This document shows, piece by piece, positions 23,538-36,295 of a stretch of DNA of 64,000 nt. Numbering within the stretch: position 1 is the first letter of the stretch; every line of letters begins with the position of its first letter. The stretch spans positions 68,922,727 through 68,986,726 of the forward strand of contig OX578152.1 in assembly GCA_951213105.1 (NCBI GenBank), in the 5' to 3' direction. The notes below the pieces were generated by a model, which made no database searches, was not told where the DNA came from, and saw only the letters and a list, made by a program, of their open reading frames with translations. Source of the DNA: Amaurobius ferox (Eukaryota > Arthropoda > Arachnida > Araneae > Amaurobiidae). The position numbers and the translations under genes are program-made.

Positions 23538-24539
23538 TATCTTGAAATAATTTGTTTCGTTCCCTGTCGGTTCCCTATCTTGAAAGAAATGGCCATCCAC
23601 TCCATCAATGGTTTGCGTAAAATAAAAGAATTTTATATGAAAATTCGGGGTACTTTATTCTTCTAGAGAATTAAAATATATAATTAGTAGCTTCGCACGA
23701 CAAAAAAAAAAGAAAGGAGGGGGGGGGGAGGTGTAATGTAATCTTACAAAGCATTGTATAAGAATTTTGTTGTAGTATAGTAGACCTGCCATGTTAGCTG
23801 ATACGATACAGGTAATGCTTTGCAATAATGTCCTGGTCCCATATGTACTGTCATGATCATCTTTCTGAAAGGGGTATTACATGACCACTACAGGCCATAG
23901 ATACCATCATCTCTAAGTTGGAGTTTGTACTGAACAATACTTTGGTCAAGAGCTAGAGTTTAAGGTTATTTCGAAGCACTGCGATTATGTGCGTATACTC
24001 AGATCTCTTCATTCGTCTTTGGGATTTAAACCTGGGCATATATGGATTTGAAGATCAGAGTGCAAAACCAACAATCATCGGATCTTCCAATTTCGTGAAA
24101 AGCTTTCGATGGGTAGAATGTCAGTGTTTGCGACGCTATAAAACATCTCATATATATATATATTTATACTTAAAAGCAGACGCATAATTCTCATGCAAAA
24201 GCGAACAGTTGGCAACCTTCAGACGCATACGATTCAACCTGGTTTAGAGGACAGGTTTTCTGTAAATTGGTTTTTCTGCTGAAAGCTACGAAACGGAAGC
24301 GCTACTGGCTTTTTATATAATTACTTTAATCTTAATTTTCAAGTTTCATTCAGTAATTTCCAGTAAATTCCACTATTCACTGTAATAAATTGCTACCGCC
24401 CACACATTGTTACACTGAGTCTCCCACCCTACTTGCAGGCGCCTCCGCGTGTTGTCGCGGAGTTAAATAAAAAATAATAATAAAAAAACCCTAAAAGATT
24501 TAAGTCAACATTAGCTAAAATTTTGTTCCATGGAAAAGA
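23538..24539. other. Unassigned sequence upstream of the candidate gene
   Basis: No coding region is supported. It holds a G-run (about 23717-23730) and a short GC-rich hairpin CTCCGCG-TGTTGT-CGCGGAG at about 24444-24463 that could belong to an upstream regulatory region. That function is not demonstrated. Confidence 0.4.
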
Positions 24540-24711
24540 ACAGGTCTCTCAATTGCCGGTTGCCATAACAGCGCGCAGAAAATTCGTTCAATAATTTCGT
24601 CGCAAGTTCTGTGCGCAGACGATTATGCTCCGAGTCATTTTAGAACACCATCCATTTCAGATTTTGTTCTAAGCGGCTAACGTGTGGACTCATTGTTCTA
24701 CTCTTCTTACA
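24540..24711 (+). promoter_or_regulatory. Candidate promoter and 5' UTR of the two-exon gene
   Basis: This short region is richer in CpG and GC than its surroundings, with GCGCGCAGAAAA and TGTGCGCAGACG pieces. It lies immediately upstream of the candidate first coding exon. TCAGATT (about 24657) and GACTCATTGTTC (about 24688) resemble arthropod initiator sequences. I see no TATA box at a fixed distance. The call depends on the exon being real. Confidence 0.35.
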
Positions 24712-24760
24712 ATGGGAGGGTTAGAGATTCAAAATTGGATATTATTCGGTGTTGTGACAG
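24712..24760 (+). CDS. Candidate first coding exon of an unidentified membrane or secreted protein
   Basis: An ATG at 24712 sits in a favourable context (ACAATGG, A at -3 and G at +4). It opens 16 codons, MGGLEIQNWILFGVVT, plus one base, then a consensus donor CAG|GTAAGA (GT at 24761-24762). The encoded start is short and acidic-neutral and leads into a hydrophobic stretch, as in a signal peptide or signal anchor. The exon ends in phase 1. The exon at 61908 begins with exactly the two bases needed and continues the hydrophobic run. I do not recognise the gene. The start was chosen because it is the ATG nearest the donor with a good context. Small size makes a chance match possible. Transcript evidence would settle it. 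Confidence 0.55.
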
Positions 24761-25059
24761 GTAAGAATTAATATGTATGCATTTTATTTCAAATTAGAAC
24801 TTTTTATTTCAATTTAAAACATGTTATTGAACATGTCTTGATCTAAACCAACAGGTAAAATTTTGGCTGCATTCCAGAAAGCTTTTAACTGTGATGCGTT
24901 AATCATCAATGAGAAAAATTATTCCGTTGCACACAGTCAGGTGACATTTCATTGCTCCTAAGGTCAGAAGTATGCATATTAGAGATTTGATCGGAAAAAC
25001 TCTTTCTTGGTTTTTTGGATTATTTGACAACTATACAGTGGTTCATAAAATCTAAGTAT

Positions 25060-25215
25060 ACACTTGTACTTTAAGATGTAAATTGTTGATAAATTATAAG
25101 AAAAAAAACAAGTTTTCAATGTCCTCTATATAACAGTGGCGCAAAAAAGTAGAAAATAAATTGTAGTCGCAAACAAAATTGAACTGTGTAAGCAGATTCA
25201 AAACAAAACAAGACT
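25060..25215. repeat. Left inverted flank of the tandem array
   Basis: It contains GTTTTCAATGTCCTC, ACAGTGGCGC, TAGAAAATAAATTGTAGTCG and AAATTGAACTGTG in order. The reverse complement of 32578-32715 has matching blocks at roughly three quarters identity by eye. A TATACAGTGG end just outside (about 25033-25042) resembles a Tc1-type terminus. It may be half of an older Tc1-like element split by the array. Confidence 0.6.
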
Positions 25216-25347
25216 ATATAAATATCGCCATTATTTAAAATTGATAATATGCAAAATTGTCGAAACTGTTTAATTGCTTACATCCTCCTTTGCCTTCCAC
25301 AATTTTACATTACATCTATTTTGGATAATGATAAGATTTGTATAGTA

Positions 25348-27812
25348 CTAGCAGCATACCTGTTCTTCGTACGGAGTATATAATATAAACTTAAAATTCA
25401 CAATCATGTGCAAATTCCTATAGTATACTAAATGACATTTTTAATCAAAATATTATGTTAAAATATTTAATGTAATGCTCCCAAAAAAGAAGTTTAAGAA
25501 TCTCTGTTCACGCTATACAAAATTATCTTCACGGGCAGATCTGAAGAATAAAAAATCCTAGCCCCTTTTGTAAGCAAATTTACAAAAAATATGGAATTGA
25601 ATCAATATATGCAAAATAAACGCGTTAAAATTGTATGGGACCCGTAATACTTATATACGTGAATATTAGAAGATATAACCTGTATTAGTAGATTACATGT
25701 ATAAATTGAAAATTTCAATAAACCCTTAATCTTTAAACCTGAAGGCAGTAATTGATTCCTATATATGCCAAAATGAAAGTGCTAAAACTATATGGGAAGT
25801 AATAAAAATATCATATAATATCCGTACTACTTATAATGTCGTAGATTAGAATAGATTAGAAAATATGTCCGAGTGTTAGTAGAAGATTACCCGTATTACA
25901 ATATGAGTCTCAAAAATTTTTTCCAAAATAAAACAGATGACGTTTTAAATTGAAAATATCAATAATCTCCTTAATCATCATACCAGAAGGCCGTACTTGA
26001 TTCCAATATATGCCAAAATATGTGCCAATATACCTGTACTACTTATATTCTCGTAGATTAGAAGATATACCCGTGCATTTGTAGATTTAACGTAACAATG
26101 ACATAATAACTTGAAAATATCAATAATCTTTGAATCAATCAATAATACCCGAAAATATCAATAATAATAATGTTTAAACCTGAAGACTGTAACTGATATT
26201 ATTCAGTCAAAAATGCAATGGCAATGAAATTTATTTTATATACATATCTTCATTATTCAAATCGGAAAAGATTTAATAAAAATCGTCTGCAGCATAAACA
26301 CATTGGATTTAAATCCGTGGCTAAGCGACATGATATAATTTGCTTCATGTAAATTGGTGGAAAAAATATCGTCTTATTAATGCTATCTGTATGGAAGGTT
26401 TGACGACATTTTCGTCAATTTAGCGACATTTTAAAAAATCGCCAAATTTATCACCAAGTGGGACTGTAGAACTGACAGTCCCACTTAGCGACAAATTGAC
26501 GAAACATCATCACGATACTATCCAATACATAACAAAATACAATTAATTTTATTTATTTAGAGCAATTTTATCATTTTCAAGATATTTTTATGGATTTACA
26601 AACATTTTTATCAGTTTGGGGACATTTTAGAAATTCGCTAAATGTGTTACTAAGTAAGATGGTTGGACTGACAGACAAATTCTAACGAAACATCATTTCA
26701 GTACTTTCTTCTAACAAAGCAAAATAAATTTCATTGAATTGCGTCGTTTTTAACAATTGGCGACATTTCCGTCAATTTGGCAAAAAAGAAAATTTGCCAA
26801 GTTAGCGATATCCCGCCAAATTCGTAGCTCTGAATTTGCAGATCTGAATAAATCTTCCAGATCCCGTTTGTATACACTAAATGAAAACACTAAAATTGTA
26901 TTAGACGATATACCCGTTCTATTCTTTTTCAGTTTCAACAATCGGTTAAATGAATTTATTGGCTAAACACAATATATGAGTTTATTAGCTAAACACAATA
27001 TATAAGCTTGGCCAAAGTAACCAGCACTCTTTGCCAAAATAAATGAAAGTGATGTACGCAGTGAGCAATTAATATAACTAAAAGAAAAATCAAACCGTTC
27101 ATTTATAAGATAGTAGATTTTTATATCCATTTATTTATTATTCAAATCGATAAAATAATAATAAGCATTAACAAACACATTTAATTTAATTGCGTTGCCG
27201 AGCAACATGATATATCCTCATAAAATTCTAAAAATTAATTAACCATTTTTATTTCTTAATACTTTCATCGTTGAACTTGTGAAAAATAAACCACGGTAAT
27301 AGATTTTCCATTTAAATTCATGTTTTCAAACAATTTATGATTTCAGAAAGTGACTATTTAACGCAAAAATCTATCACCAAACTCAGAGATAAAATTTTAA
27401 TTCATTTTCACGTTTTAAAAAACGGTTTTCAACCTTTTCGTTTGGAGGAACCAGGGAGTTTGAGAGTAGAACTCCTAGGAAAAAGTTTCGTTTTCAATTA
27501 ATATCTCAACAACCCCTGATCTTAGAAACTCGAAACTTAAACTAAATTTAAGGAGGGTTATCTCAAGGCTACCCACAGAATTTCATTAAATTCGGTTCAG
27601 CCGTTCTCCCATGATGATAAGACAAACGAAAGTTTGGTTTTTCACTAATATCTCGAGAACCACTGGTCGTAGATACTCCAAACATGGACTAAATTTTAAG
27701 TGGGACTATTTTCAGGCTACTCACAAAATTTCATCAAATTCGGTTCAGCCATTCTCCCGTGATGATGAGACAAACAGACAGACAGACCGATTTTCAATTT
27801 TATTTATACAGA
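25348..27812 (+). repeat. ~2.4-kb tandem unit U1
   Basis: It starts CTAGCAGCATACCTGTTCTTCGTACGG and ends CCCGTGATGATGAGACAAAC, GACAGACAGA and TTTATTTATACAGA, running straight into U2. Inside are GCAGATCTGAAGAATAAA, repeated 'ATACCTGTACTACTTATAT' phrases, the TTGGCGACA/GCCAA module (26400-26830), and two ~180-bp copies of a TTCATCAAATTCGGTTCAGCC unit at the end. It is non-coding. Confidence 0.85.
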
Positions 27813-30327
27813 CTAGCAGCCTACCCATTCTTTGTACGGAGTATATAATATAAAGAAACTTAAATTTCACAATCATTTGCAAATTCCTATAGTATGCTAA
27901 ATGACATTTTTAATCAAAATATTCCTTTAAAATATTTAATTTAATGCTCCTAAAAAGAAGTTTAAGAATCTCTGTTCTCGCTATACAAAATTATCTTCAC
28001 GGGTAGATCTGAAGAATAAAACATCCTGGCCCCTTTTGTAAACAAATTTACAACAAAAAAGGGAATTGTATCAATATATGCAAAATGAAAGCATTAAAAT
28101 TGTATGGGATCCGTACTATTTATATGCGCGAATATTAGAAGATATAACCTGTATTAGTACATTACATGTATAAATTGAAAATATCAATAAACTCATAATT
28201 GACTCCAATATATGCCAGAATAAAAGCACTAAAATTATATGGGTATATATATATATATATATATCCGTACTACTTATATTGTCGCAGATTATTAAATATG
28301 CCAGTGTGTTAGTAGAAGATTACCCATATTACAATATGAGTCTCAAAAATCTTTGCCAAAATAAAACAGATGACGTAATAAATTGAAAATATCAATAATC
28401 CCTGTAATCTTTATACCAGAAGGTCGTACTTGATTCCAAGATATGCCAATATATATAAAAAAATATGCCAATATACCTGTACTACTTATATTCTCGTAGA
28501 TTAGAATATATATATACCTGTGCATTTGTAGAAGATTACTCGTACAACGTACAATATATGAGTTTAAACAATTTTTGTCATAATGAAACAATGGCATAAT
28601 AAATTGAAAATACCAATAATCCTCGAATCAATAATCTCCGAAAATATCAATAATAATAATGCTTAAACCTGAATACCGTAATTGATATTATCCAGTCAAA
28701 AATGCAATGCCAATGAAATTTTTTTTATATACATATATTTATTATTCAAATCGAAAAAGATTTAATGAAAATCGTATGCCGCATAAACGCATTGGATTTA
28801 CATCCGTTGCTAAACGATATGATATCATTTGTTTCAAATGAATTGATGGAAATCATATCGTCTGAATAATTCTATCTCCATGGAGGGTTTGGCGACATTT
28901 TTGTCACTTTAGCGACAATTTAAAAAATCGCCAAGTTGGACTGTAGAACAGACAGTCCCATTTTGCGACAAATTGACGAAACATCATCACAATACTATCC
29001 CCTAACAAAACACAATTAATTTAATTTATTAAGCACAATTTTATCAATTTCATGATATTTTTATGGATTTACAAACATTTGTATTAATTTGGTGACATTT
29101 TAAAAATTCGCTAAATGTGTTACTAAGTAGGATTGATGGACTAGCCAACACATGCTACCTAAACATCGTTTCAGTACTTCTTAAAAAAACAAACAAATTT
29201 AATTTCATTGTTTTGCGTCGTTTTTATCAATATGACGACATTTCCGTCAATTTGGCAACGTTTAAGAAAAGTGTCCACGTTAGCGATATTCCGCGAAATT
29301 CGTAGCTCTGAATTTGCAGATCTGAAGAATAAAAATACTAAATGAAAACTAAATGAAAACACTAAAATTGCATTAGAATTGCATGCATACTATTGCATGC
29401 ACACTAAATGAAAACACTAAAATTGCATTAGAATATATACCCGTTCTACTCTTTTTCTGTTTCAACAATCGGATAAATGAATTTATTGGGTAAACACAAT
29501 ATATGAGTTTATTAGCTAAACACAATATAAAAGCTTAAAAACTCTTTGCCAAAATAAATGAAAGTTACGCAGTCCGCAATTAATATAATTAAAAGAAAAT
29601 CTAACCGTTCTTTTCTAAAATATATTTTTATATCCATTTATTTATTATTCAAATCGAAGAACTAATAATTAAAATTAACAGACAGATTTAATTTAATTGC
29701 GTTTCTGAGCAACATGATATAAGATAGAATCTTCCTTATAAACTGAAATTAAATAACCATTTTGATTTCCTTATACCGTTCATCGTTGAGTAAAAGCTTG
29801 TGAAAAATAAACCATGGAAATAGATTTTCCATTTAAATTCTTGTTTCAAACAGTTCATGTTTTCAGAAAGTGACTAATTAGCGCAAAATATCTCCCACCA
29901 AATTCAGAGATAAAGTTTTAATTCACTTTCAAACGATTTTTCATCCTTTCCGTTTGGATAAACCACGGAGTTAGAGAGTAGAACTCCGAAAAAGTTCCGT
30001 TTTTCAATAATATATCGACAACCTCTGGTCTTAGAAACCCGAAACTTGGACAAAATTTATGGGGGGCTATTTCAAGGCTATATCCACAAAATTTCATTAA
30101 ACTCAGTTCAGCTGTTCTCCCGTGATGAGGAGACAAACGGAAGTTTCGTTTTTTACTAGTATCTCGAGAACTACTGGTCGTATAAACTTCAAACATGGAC
30201 TAAATTTTAAGCGGGGCTATTTCCAGGCTACCCACCAAATTTCATCAAATTTGGTTCAGCCGTTCTCTCGTGATGATGGGACAAACAGATAGACAGACAG
30301 ACAGATTTTCAATTTTATATATATAAG
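27813..30327 (+). repeat. ~2.5-kb tandem unit U2
   Basis: It begins CTAGCAGCCTACCCATTCTT and matches U1 and U3 throughout in the same orientation. It has an extra (TA)n near 28244-28264. The terminal pair of TTCAGCNGTTCTCCCGTGATG units and (GACA)n is present. Confidence 0.85.
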
Positions 30328-32576
30328 CTAGCAGCATACCCGTTCTTCGTACGGAATATATAATATAAAGAAACTTATAATTCGCAATCATGTGCAAATT
30401 CTGTTAAAATATTAAATTTATTGCTCTTAAAGAGAAGTTTAAGAATATCTGTTCTCACTATGCAAAATTATCTTCATGGGCAGATCTGAAGAATAAAACA
30501 TCCTGGCCCCTTTTGTAAGCAAATTTGCAAAAAAAAAAAGGAATTGAATCAATATATGTAACCCCGTACTACTTATATTGTCGCAGATTAGAAAATATGC
30601 CAGTGTGCTAGTAGAAGATTGCCCGTATTACAATATGAGTCTCAAAAATATTTGCCAAAATAAAAGAGATGACGTAATAAATTGGATATATCAATAATCC
30701 CCGTAATCTTTATACCAGAAGGCGTAATTGATTCCAATATATGCCAATATATAACAAAATATATGCCAATATACCTGTACTACTTATATTCTCATAGATT
30801 AGAAGATATAATGCATTTGTAGAAGATTACTCGTACAAAGTACTATATATGAGTTTCAACAATTTTCGTCATAATAAAACAATGGCATAATAACTTGAAA
30901 ATATCAATAATCCCAGAATCAACAGTCCCCGAAAATATCAATTATAAGAATGTTTAAACCTGAAGACCGTAATTGATATCCAGTCAAAAATGCAATGTCA
31001 ATGACATTTATTTTATATACATATCTTTATTATTCAAATCGGAAAAGATTTAATATAAAATCGTATGCGGCATAACACATTGGATCCGTTGCTAAGCGAC
31101 ATGATATAATTTACTTCAAATAAATTGATGGAAATCATATCGTCTGAATAATGCGATCTCCATGGAAGGTTTGGCGACATTTTAGTCAATTTAGCGATAA
31201 CTTAAAAAATCGCCAAATTTATCGCCAAGTGGAACTATAGAACAGATAGACCCATTTTGCTACAAATTGACGAAACATCATCACAATACTATCCCCTAAC
31301 AAAATACAATTATTTTCATTTATTAAGCGCGATTTTATCAATTCCAGGATATTTTTATGGACTCACAAATACTTTTATCAATTTCGTGATATTAAAAAAA
31401 TTCGTTTAATGTGTTACTAAGTAGGATAGATGGATTGATCGACAAATGCTACCGAAACATCATTTCAGTACTCTATTCTAAAAAACAAATCATTGATTTG
31501 CGCCAATTTTATAAATTTGGAAACATTTCCGCTAATTTGGCAAAGTTTAAGAGAAGTTACCAAGTTATTTAGAGATATTCCGCTAAATTCGTAGCTCTGA
31601 ATTTGCAGATCTGAAGAATAAAATATCCTGATCCCGTTTGTATATACTAAATGAAAACACTAAAATTGTATTATAAGATACACCCGTTCTAATCTTTTTC
31701 TGCTTCAACAATCGGCTAAATGAATTTATTGGGTAAACACAATATATGAGTTTATTAGCTAAACACAATATATGAGCTGGAAACCACTTTGCTAAAATAA
31801 ATGAAGGTGATGTACGCAGTCGGCAATTTATATAATTAAAAGAACAATCAAACCGTTCATTTAAAAATATATTTTTACATCCATTTATTTATTATTCAAA
31901 TAGAAGAAATAATAATAAATATTAACAACACATTTAATTTCATTCCGTTGCCGAGCAACATGATATAAGATAGAATCTTCCTCATAAAATGCAAAATTTA
32001 ATAGCCATTTTTATTTCTTTATACTTTTCATTTTTCAGTAAAAGCTTGTATAATATAAACCAAGGAGATAGATTTCCCATTTAAATCATGTTTCAAACAA
32101 TTGATGTTTTCAGAAAGTGACTAATTAGTGCAAAAAATCTCCCCCCAAACTCTGAGATACAGTTTTAATTCACTTTCAAACGATTTTCAAGCTTTTCGTT
32201 TGGGTAAATCACGGAGTTAGAGAGGAGAACTCCTAAGAAAAAGTTTCGTTTTTCATTAATATCTCGACAACCCCTGGTCTTAGATACTCGAAACTTGGGT
32301 TAAATTTATGGGGGGCTATTTAAAGGCTATCCACAAAATTTCATCAAATTCGATTCAGTCGTTCTCCCGTGATGATGAGACAAACGAAAATATCGTTTTT
32401 TACTAATATCTCGAGAACCACTGATTGTAGAAACTCCATATATGGACTAAATTTTAAGTGGAACTATTTCCAGGCTACCCACAAAATTTCATCAAATTCG
32501 GTTCAGCCGTTCTCCCGTGATGATGGGACAAACAGACAGACAGACAGACAGATTTTCATTTTTATTTATATAGATT
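30328..32576 (+). repeat. ~2.25-kb tandem unit U3
   Basis: It begins CTAGCAGCATACCCGTTCTTC. It is shorter than U1 and U2 because of deletions, including one near 30405 and a larger one at about 30558 where U2 carries roughly 200-250 bp more. It ends with (GACA)n and TTTATTTATATAG at about 32574. Confidence 0.85.
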
Positions 32577-32577
32577 G

Positions 32578-32715
32578 TTTTTAATTGAGTTTGCCTACAT
32601 CTTCAATTTGGTTCACTTTCGTGTGTGATTAAAATTTATTTTCTATTTTTCTGTTCCTCACTGTTGTGTAGGGGAGGACATTGAAAAACTCGTATTTTCT
32701 CTATTTATTGCTTTT
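32578..32715. repeat. Right inverted flank of the tandem array
   Basis: Its reverse complement shares GTTTTTCAATGTCCTC, ACAACAGTGAGG and AATAGAAAATAAATTTTAATC with 25060-25215. The array therefore lies between inverted sequences of one older repeat. Confidence 0.6.
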
Positions 32716-33297
32716 AATTTTCATTCTTCATGACGTAATGTACGTTCATACCCATGTAGCGTATCGACTCGTTAGAATTAGCAGGACATTTCATTTGAAT
32801 AATAATTCATTAAACCTTAAATAGCAAAGAAAATGCATGACGTACGTACGTAAATGACTTAACGTAATAACGTGAGCATTTGATAGATAAGAATGTTCGC
32901 GAGATGAAATAGTATGCAGAGTTCCACCTCTTTACGTGAACCTGGAGCGAAGAGCTAACATCAAGTGAAGTTAATAAAAATTGTAGGGGAAAATGTGGTA
33001 AATGACATCATTTTTTAAGAATTCTTATTTAACGACATTTAAAATGGAATGAATTGTTTACCATATAAATTTCAACAAAATAAAAAATTGTATAATAAGT
33101 TCTAAAAATTATTGAAAAGCATTGAAGCTAAATTAAGCTATTGTGCATAAATCACATTTTAAATTTTGAACAATCGTGTTATGCGTATTATAAAATAAAA
33201 TTCTAATTAGTTCTAGTTTTTATATAATGTATCTGCGCATGGAACATAATGGCGAACATAATGGGGATTAATAGACTCCACTTTTCTCACACATATA
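32716..33297. other. Unassigned sequence
   Basis: No gene is seen. A run of overlapping ACGTACGTACG / TTACGT motifs at about 32838-32870 is a small local curiosity. Confidence 0.4.
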
Positions 33298-33642
33298 CAG
33301 TGGGTACAAAAAGTTTCCGGAAAAATCTTTTAATTTACATCTTAAAATTTGTTTCTTCACAGATTTAGCACACATTGTTACAACTAATTTGATTGTAAAG
33401 GACACAGTCTTGATAAAGATGTTTTTTTTTTTTCTCGAATAAAGAAAAAAATATCCCGTACGCTATGTTCAAATTATTCTCGACATGATTTGTACTGCAT
33501 AGCGTACGGCAAACACAATCCACCCAACCAACTATCCTATGCACTCTGTAGGCAAAAACAGAACTTGATGATTATAAAATGAAGTCTTCAAAGTTGCGTT
33601 AAAGAACATTCTACGGAACTAGAATATTTTTGGATCCAATAT

Positions 33643-33903
33643 AATGGAAGTTTCTAAAGCAGTTTACGAGTAAGTGATTAAGTTCAATAGTGATGGATCA
33701 TCTATGTGAAAAATTTGAGAAATGGTTAAGAAACTAAAGTCTACTGTTCAGTATATTATAAATAGGTAAAATGAACGGAAATCTTTCGCGCACATAGAAA
33801 ACGTTCCGAAATGCCATAGAAGCCGCAATTCTTCCACAGAAAAAAGATATACTAAGAATTAAAACACCGAAACGTGCAGTTTCATTACAAACCGATTATG
33901 ATA
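33643..33903 (+). pseudogene. Tc1-like transposase, N-terminal HTH fragment
   Basis: Starting at ATGGAAGTTTCTAAAGCAG the frame gives MEVSKAVYE, stop, VIKFNSDGSSM, stops, then MVKKLKSTVQYIINR. This fits the paired-like DNA-binding HTH pattern of Tc1 transposases (I-L---G-S---I------ST---II). It is followed by a basic stretch with HRSRNSS. Several in-frame stops make it a fossil. It is cut at 33904 by the mariner fragment. Confidence 0.6.
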
Positions 33904-33905
33904 TA

Positions 33906-34185
33906 CAAGGTAGGATCAAAAAAGTTCGGGGACTGTGCTGATATCTCCAACCCTGATTGGAGGAGAGGGGAACTATTTTACCGTGGCGTAGAGGCACATG
34001 TGACGCGAGATGTGAAAAGGAGGAAGCAGGTGTTTTCCCAGACAATGCGTGTCAGTGAACTGTAGTCGTTCGCGTTCGTCGAAAACAAAAATGGCGCTTG
34101 AAGAACAACGTGCGATTATCAAATTCTGCCAGCGTTTGGGAAAATCACCGATAAAAACATTGCGCCAGCTGCAGCAGGTGCAATG
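33906..34185 (+). mobile_element. Mariner 5'-end fragment
   Basis: It starts CAAGGTAGGATCAAAAAAG directly after TATA and includes the leader TCCAACCCTGATTGGAGG. The transposase start is at 34091 (MALEEQRAIIKFCQRL, then GKSPIKTLRQLQQV). Homology stops after about 32 codons, so the catalytic domain is absent. The start and helix-turn-helix match the fold-back copy at 21258-21675. It is truncated on the right, and no 3' terminal repeat is seen. Confidence 0.85.
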
Positions 34186-34706
34186 CATATTAGAGCAAAA
34201 GGAGGCCCAAATGATTATTAGACAGAAACTTTTAGCTTTAATGGTATTAAGTGAGAGACATTCATTTTAAGTTTGTTTACAATTTAAGGTTCAAATCATG
34301 GAGTCAGAAAGGAAGAGATAAAACTCCTATGGATGAAACGCTTGAAAATACCATAATGCTTTGAGAATTACAGCTAGGTATCTATAGAGTTAGTAAAACC
34401 GCTGCTATTGTTAGTTGATACAATAAAAAGTAGTATTTAGTATATGTATTTTCGATTATATTTAAATAAAGGGTTCTCTAATTATGAGTATAATTAACCA
34501 GTATTTCTTCATAGTTGTAGGATAGAGTACAAAATATATTAAGATAAAAATATATTGAAGGTAAAATAATTTTGAATGCGTAGAAATATTCTTTATTGTT
34601 TTAGTTCTACTAAGCATTGCTCTAATAATTTACTTTTACAAAATTGACAGTTATAAATATTTTTGGCCTTTCGCTATAGAAATAAATGCAATGCAGGACC
34701 ACTTAT

Positions 34707-35660
34707 TACTTTCCCTGCAATACATGGTAATGTATAGGGAAAGTATTGGAATCATGTCAAAAATCACAACTCGAGTTTTCGACGGATCTACACTTTTCGA
34801 GACCTGTAGAATACGAAAAAACTATTTTTAGCGTGAAGTCTATATGTGTGTGTCTGACTGTGTGTCTGTGCAATGTATGTATCCACTCTAACTCAAAAAC
34901 TAATGGACCGAATTTCATAAAATTTGGTAGGTATGTCACTTGTATGTGACCCTAGTGCTGATTAGTTTTTGGTACGAGTCGTAAAAACAGAATCCGCCTT
35001 TTTTGCGAAATGGCCCTTAAAAATTTCATTTATCCGCTCTAGCTAAAATACTAATTTACCAAATTTCACAAAATTTGGTAGGTAAGTTACTTGTTGGATA
35101 CTCTGGTGCTGATTAGAATTTGGTACGATTCGGAAAAGAAGAACCCGCCTTTTTATACGAAATGGCCCTCAAAAATTTCATGTATCCACCCTAGCTAAAA
35201 TACTAACTGACCAAATTTCACAGTATTTGGTAAATAAGTTACTTGTGGGACACTTTGGTGCTGATTAGATTTTGGTACGATTCGGAAAATAACAACCTGC
35301 CTTTTTCTATGAAATGGCCCGCAAAAATCGCAAAAATCTAAAAAAAAAAAAAAAAGACTACGTTTGCTGAAATGTATCAATTAAATTCTTATTTTATATT
35401 CAATTTTTGACGAGGAATAGAATATAACACACTCCATTATACTTTAGGGCTAACCGTTCTCAAGATATTTGAGATTTCTTGCATTTTTGTTACTCCGCTA
35501 TTGGAAAAATATCCAATTACCAAATAAAAACCAAAATTGAATTAAAAATGCAAATTTAGTGTTACTTGGTGCAATTAAACTCAGTGTAATGAATTATTAA
35601 AGAAATAAAGAAAATATGAATTTAAGTCTGCAGGGAAAGTCATGTGCTGCCCACATCAGA
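34707..35660 (-). mobile_element. Hairpin-ended family B element (B2)
   Basis: On plus it starts with the hairpin TACTTTCCCTGCAATACATGG...TATAGGGAAAGT and ends CATGTGCTGCCCACATCAGA. Internally three ~150-bp units with CCAAATTTCACAAAATTTGG / GGTACGATTCGGAAAA are repeated. It is inserted in the Tc1 fossil. Confidence 0.9.
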
Positions 35661-35942
35661 TTTTTTTATCCTAACGAGTTTTATCTCAAACTATAATGGC
35701 GTTTTCTTAATATGAAGTTTTAACTTCTTTTACCCCCATGGTTTAAATATTGTAATTATTTTGCCTTAAACAGTATACGACGCTCATGGAGTTACTTTTA
35801 TCTCTATTACGACGTTGCTATATATTTTTACATTTACGATTTTTTTAGTTTTGCATATTATTGAGATTTATTGTGCTGAAATATAGCACAATTTATTGCA
35901 TGCAATTAGAGATTACGGAAACTTTTTTTCTTTTACCCATTG

Positions 35943-36295
35943 TACTAGTATATGCAAATAGCCGTTACCCCACACAAAGACAAGTATTCGATATGTAGAT
36001 TCGAATTCGGAAAATTTCAGAAAAACAATACTTTATATAATAGTACGAGAAAGTAAAAAGTCAGTGTAATACATTCTAGGAAAATTACTGACATTAGGGT
36101 GTCAACTACATTATTTTTAGGATTACACTTCTATTGCAGATAACAACATGCATGGTTTTACATTTATTATGTGCTCGTCAGCATGACATAGCCGATATCT
36201 GCTTCAACAGCAATAAAACTTGTTATGCCGCAATTTTGTTAACCTTATAAGAACCACAATTTTGTTCTACAATTTGTTCCACCCAGTTTAAAAAA
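35943..36295. other. Unassigned sequence
   Basis: No gene. TACTTTATATAATAGTACGAGAAAGTA at about 36030-36056 looks like a stray terminal hairpin of the CTTTC...GAAAGTA type. Confidence 0.45.

Larger units (their letters stand above)
33298..35942 (+). mobile_element. Tc1-like element, fossil, with nested insertions
   Basis: The left end CAGTGGGTACAAAAAGTTTCC (33298) and the right end, read in reverse (CAATGGGTAAAAG...AAAGTTTCCG, ending at 35942), are inverted. TA dinucleotides lie outside both. A broken Tc1-type transposase N-terminus lies at 33643-33903. A mariner 5' fragment (33906) and a family B copy (34707-35660) have inserted into it. The catalytic domain is not found, so the element is inactive. 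Confidence 0.65.

Noticed and set aside
23439..23666. A 75-residue plus-strand protein
   Set aside because: It reads through the end of the hAT MITE and its target duplication, so it is not a gene.
34707..35660. CRISPR-like regularly spaced repeats in family B
   Set aside because: The ~150-bp internal units are themselves repeats without unique spacers, there are no associated genes, and the DNA is eukaryotic.
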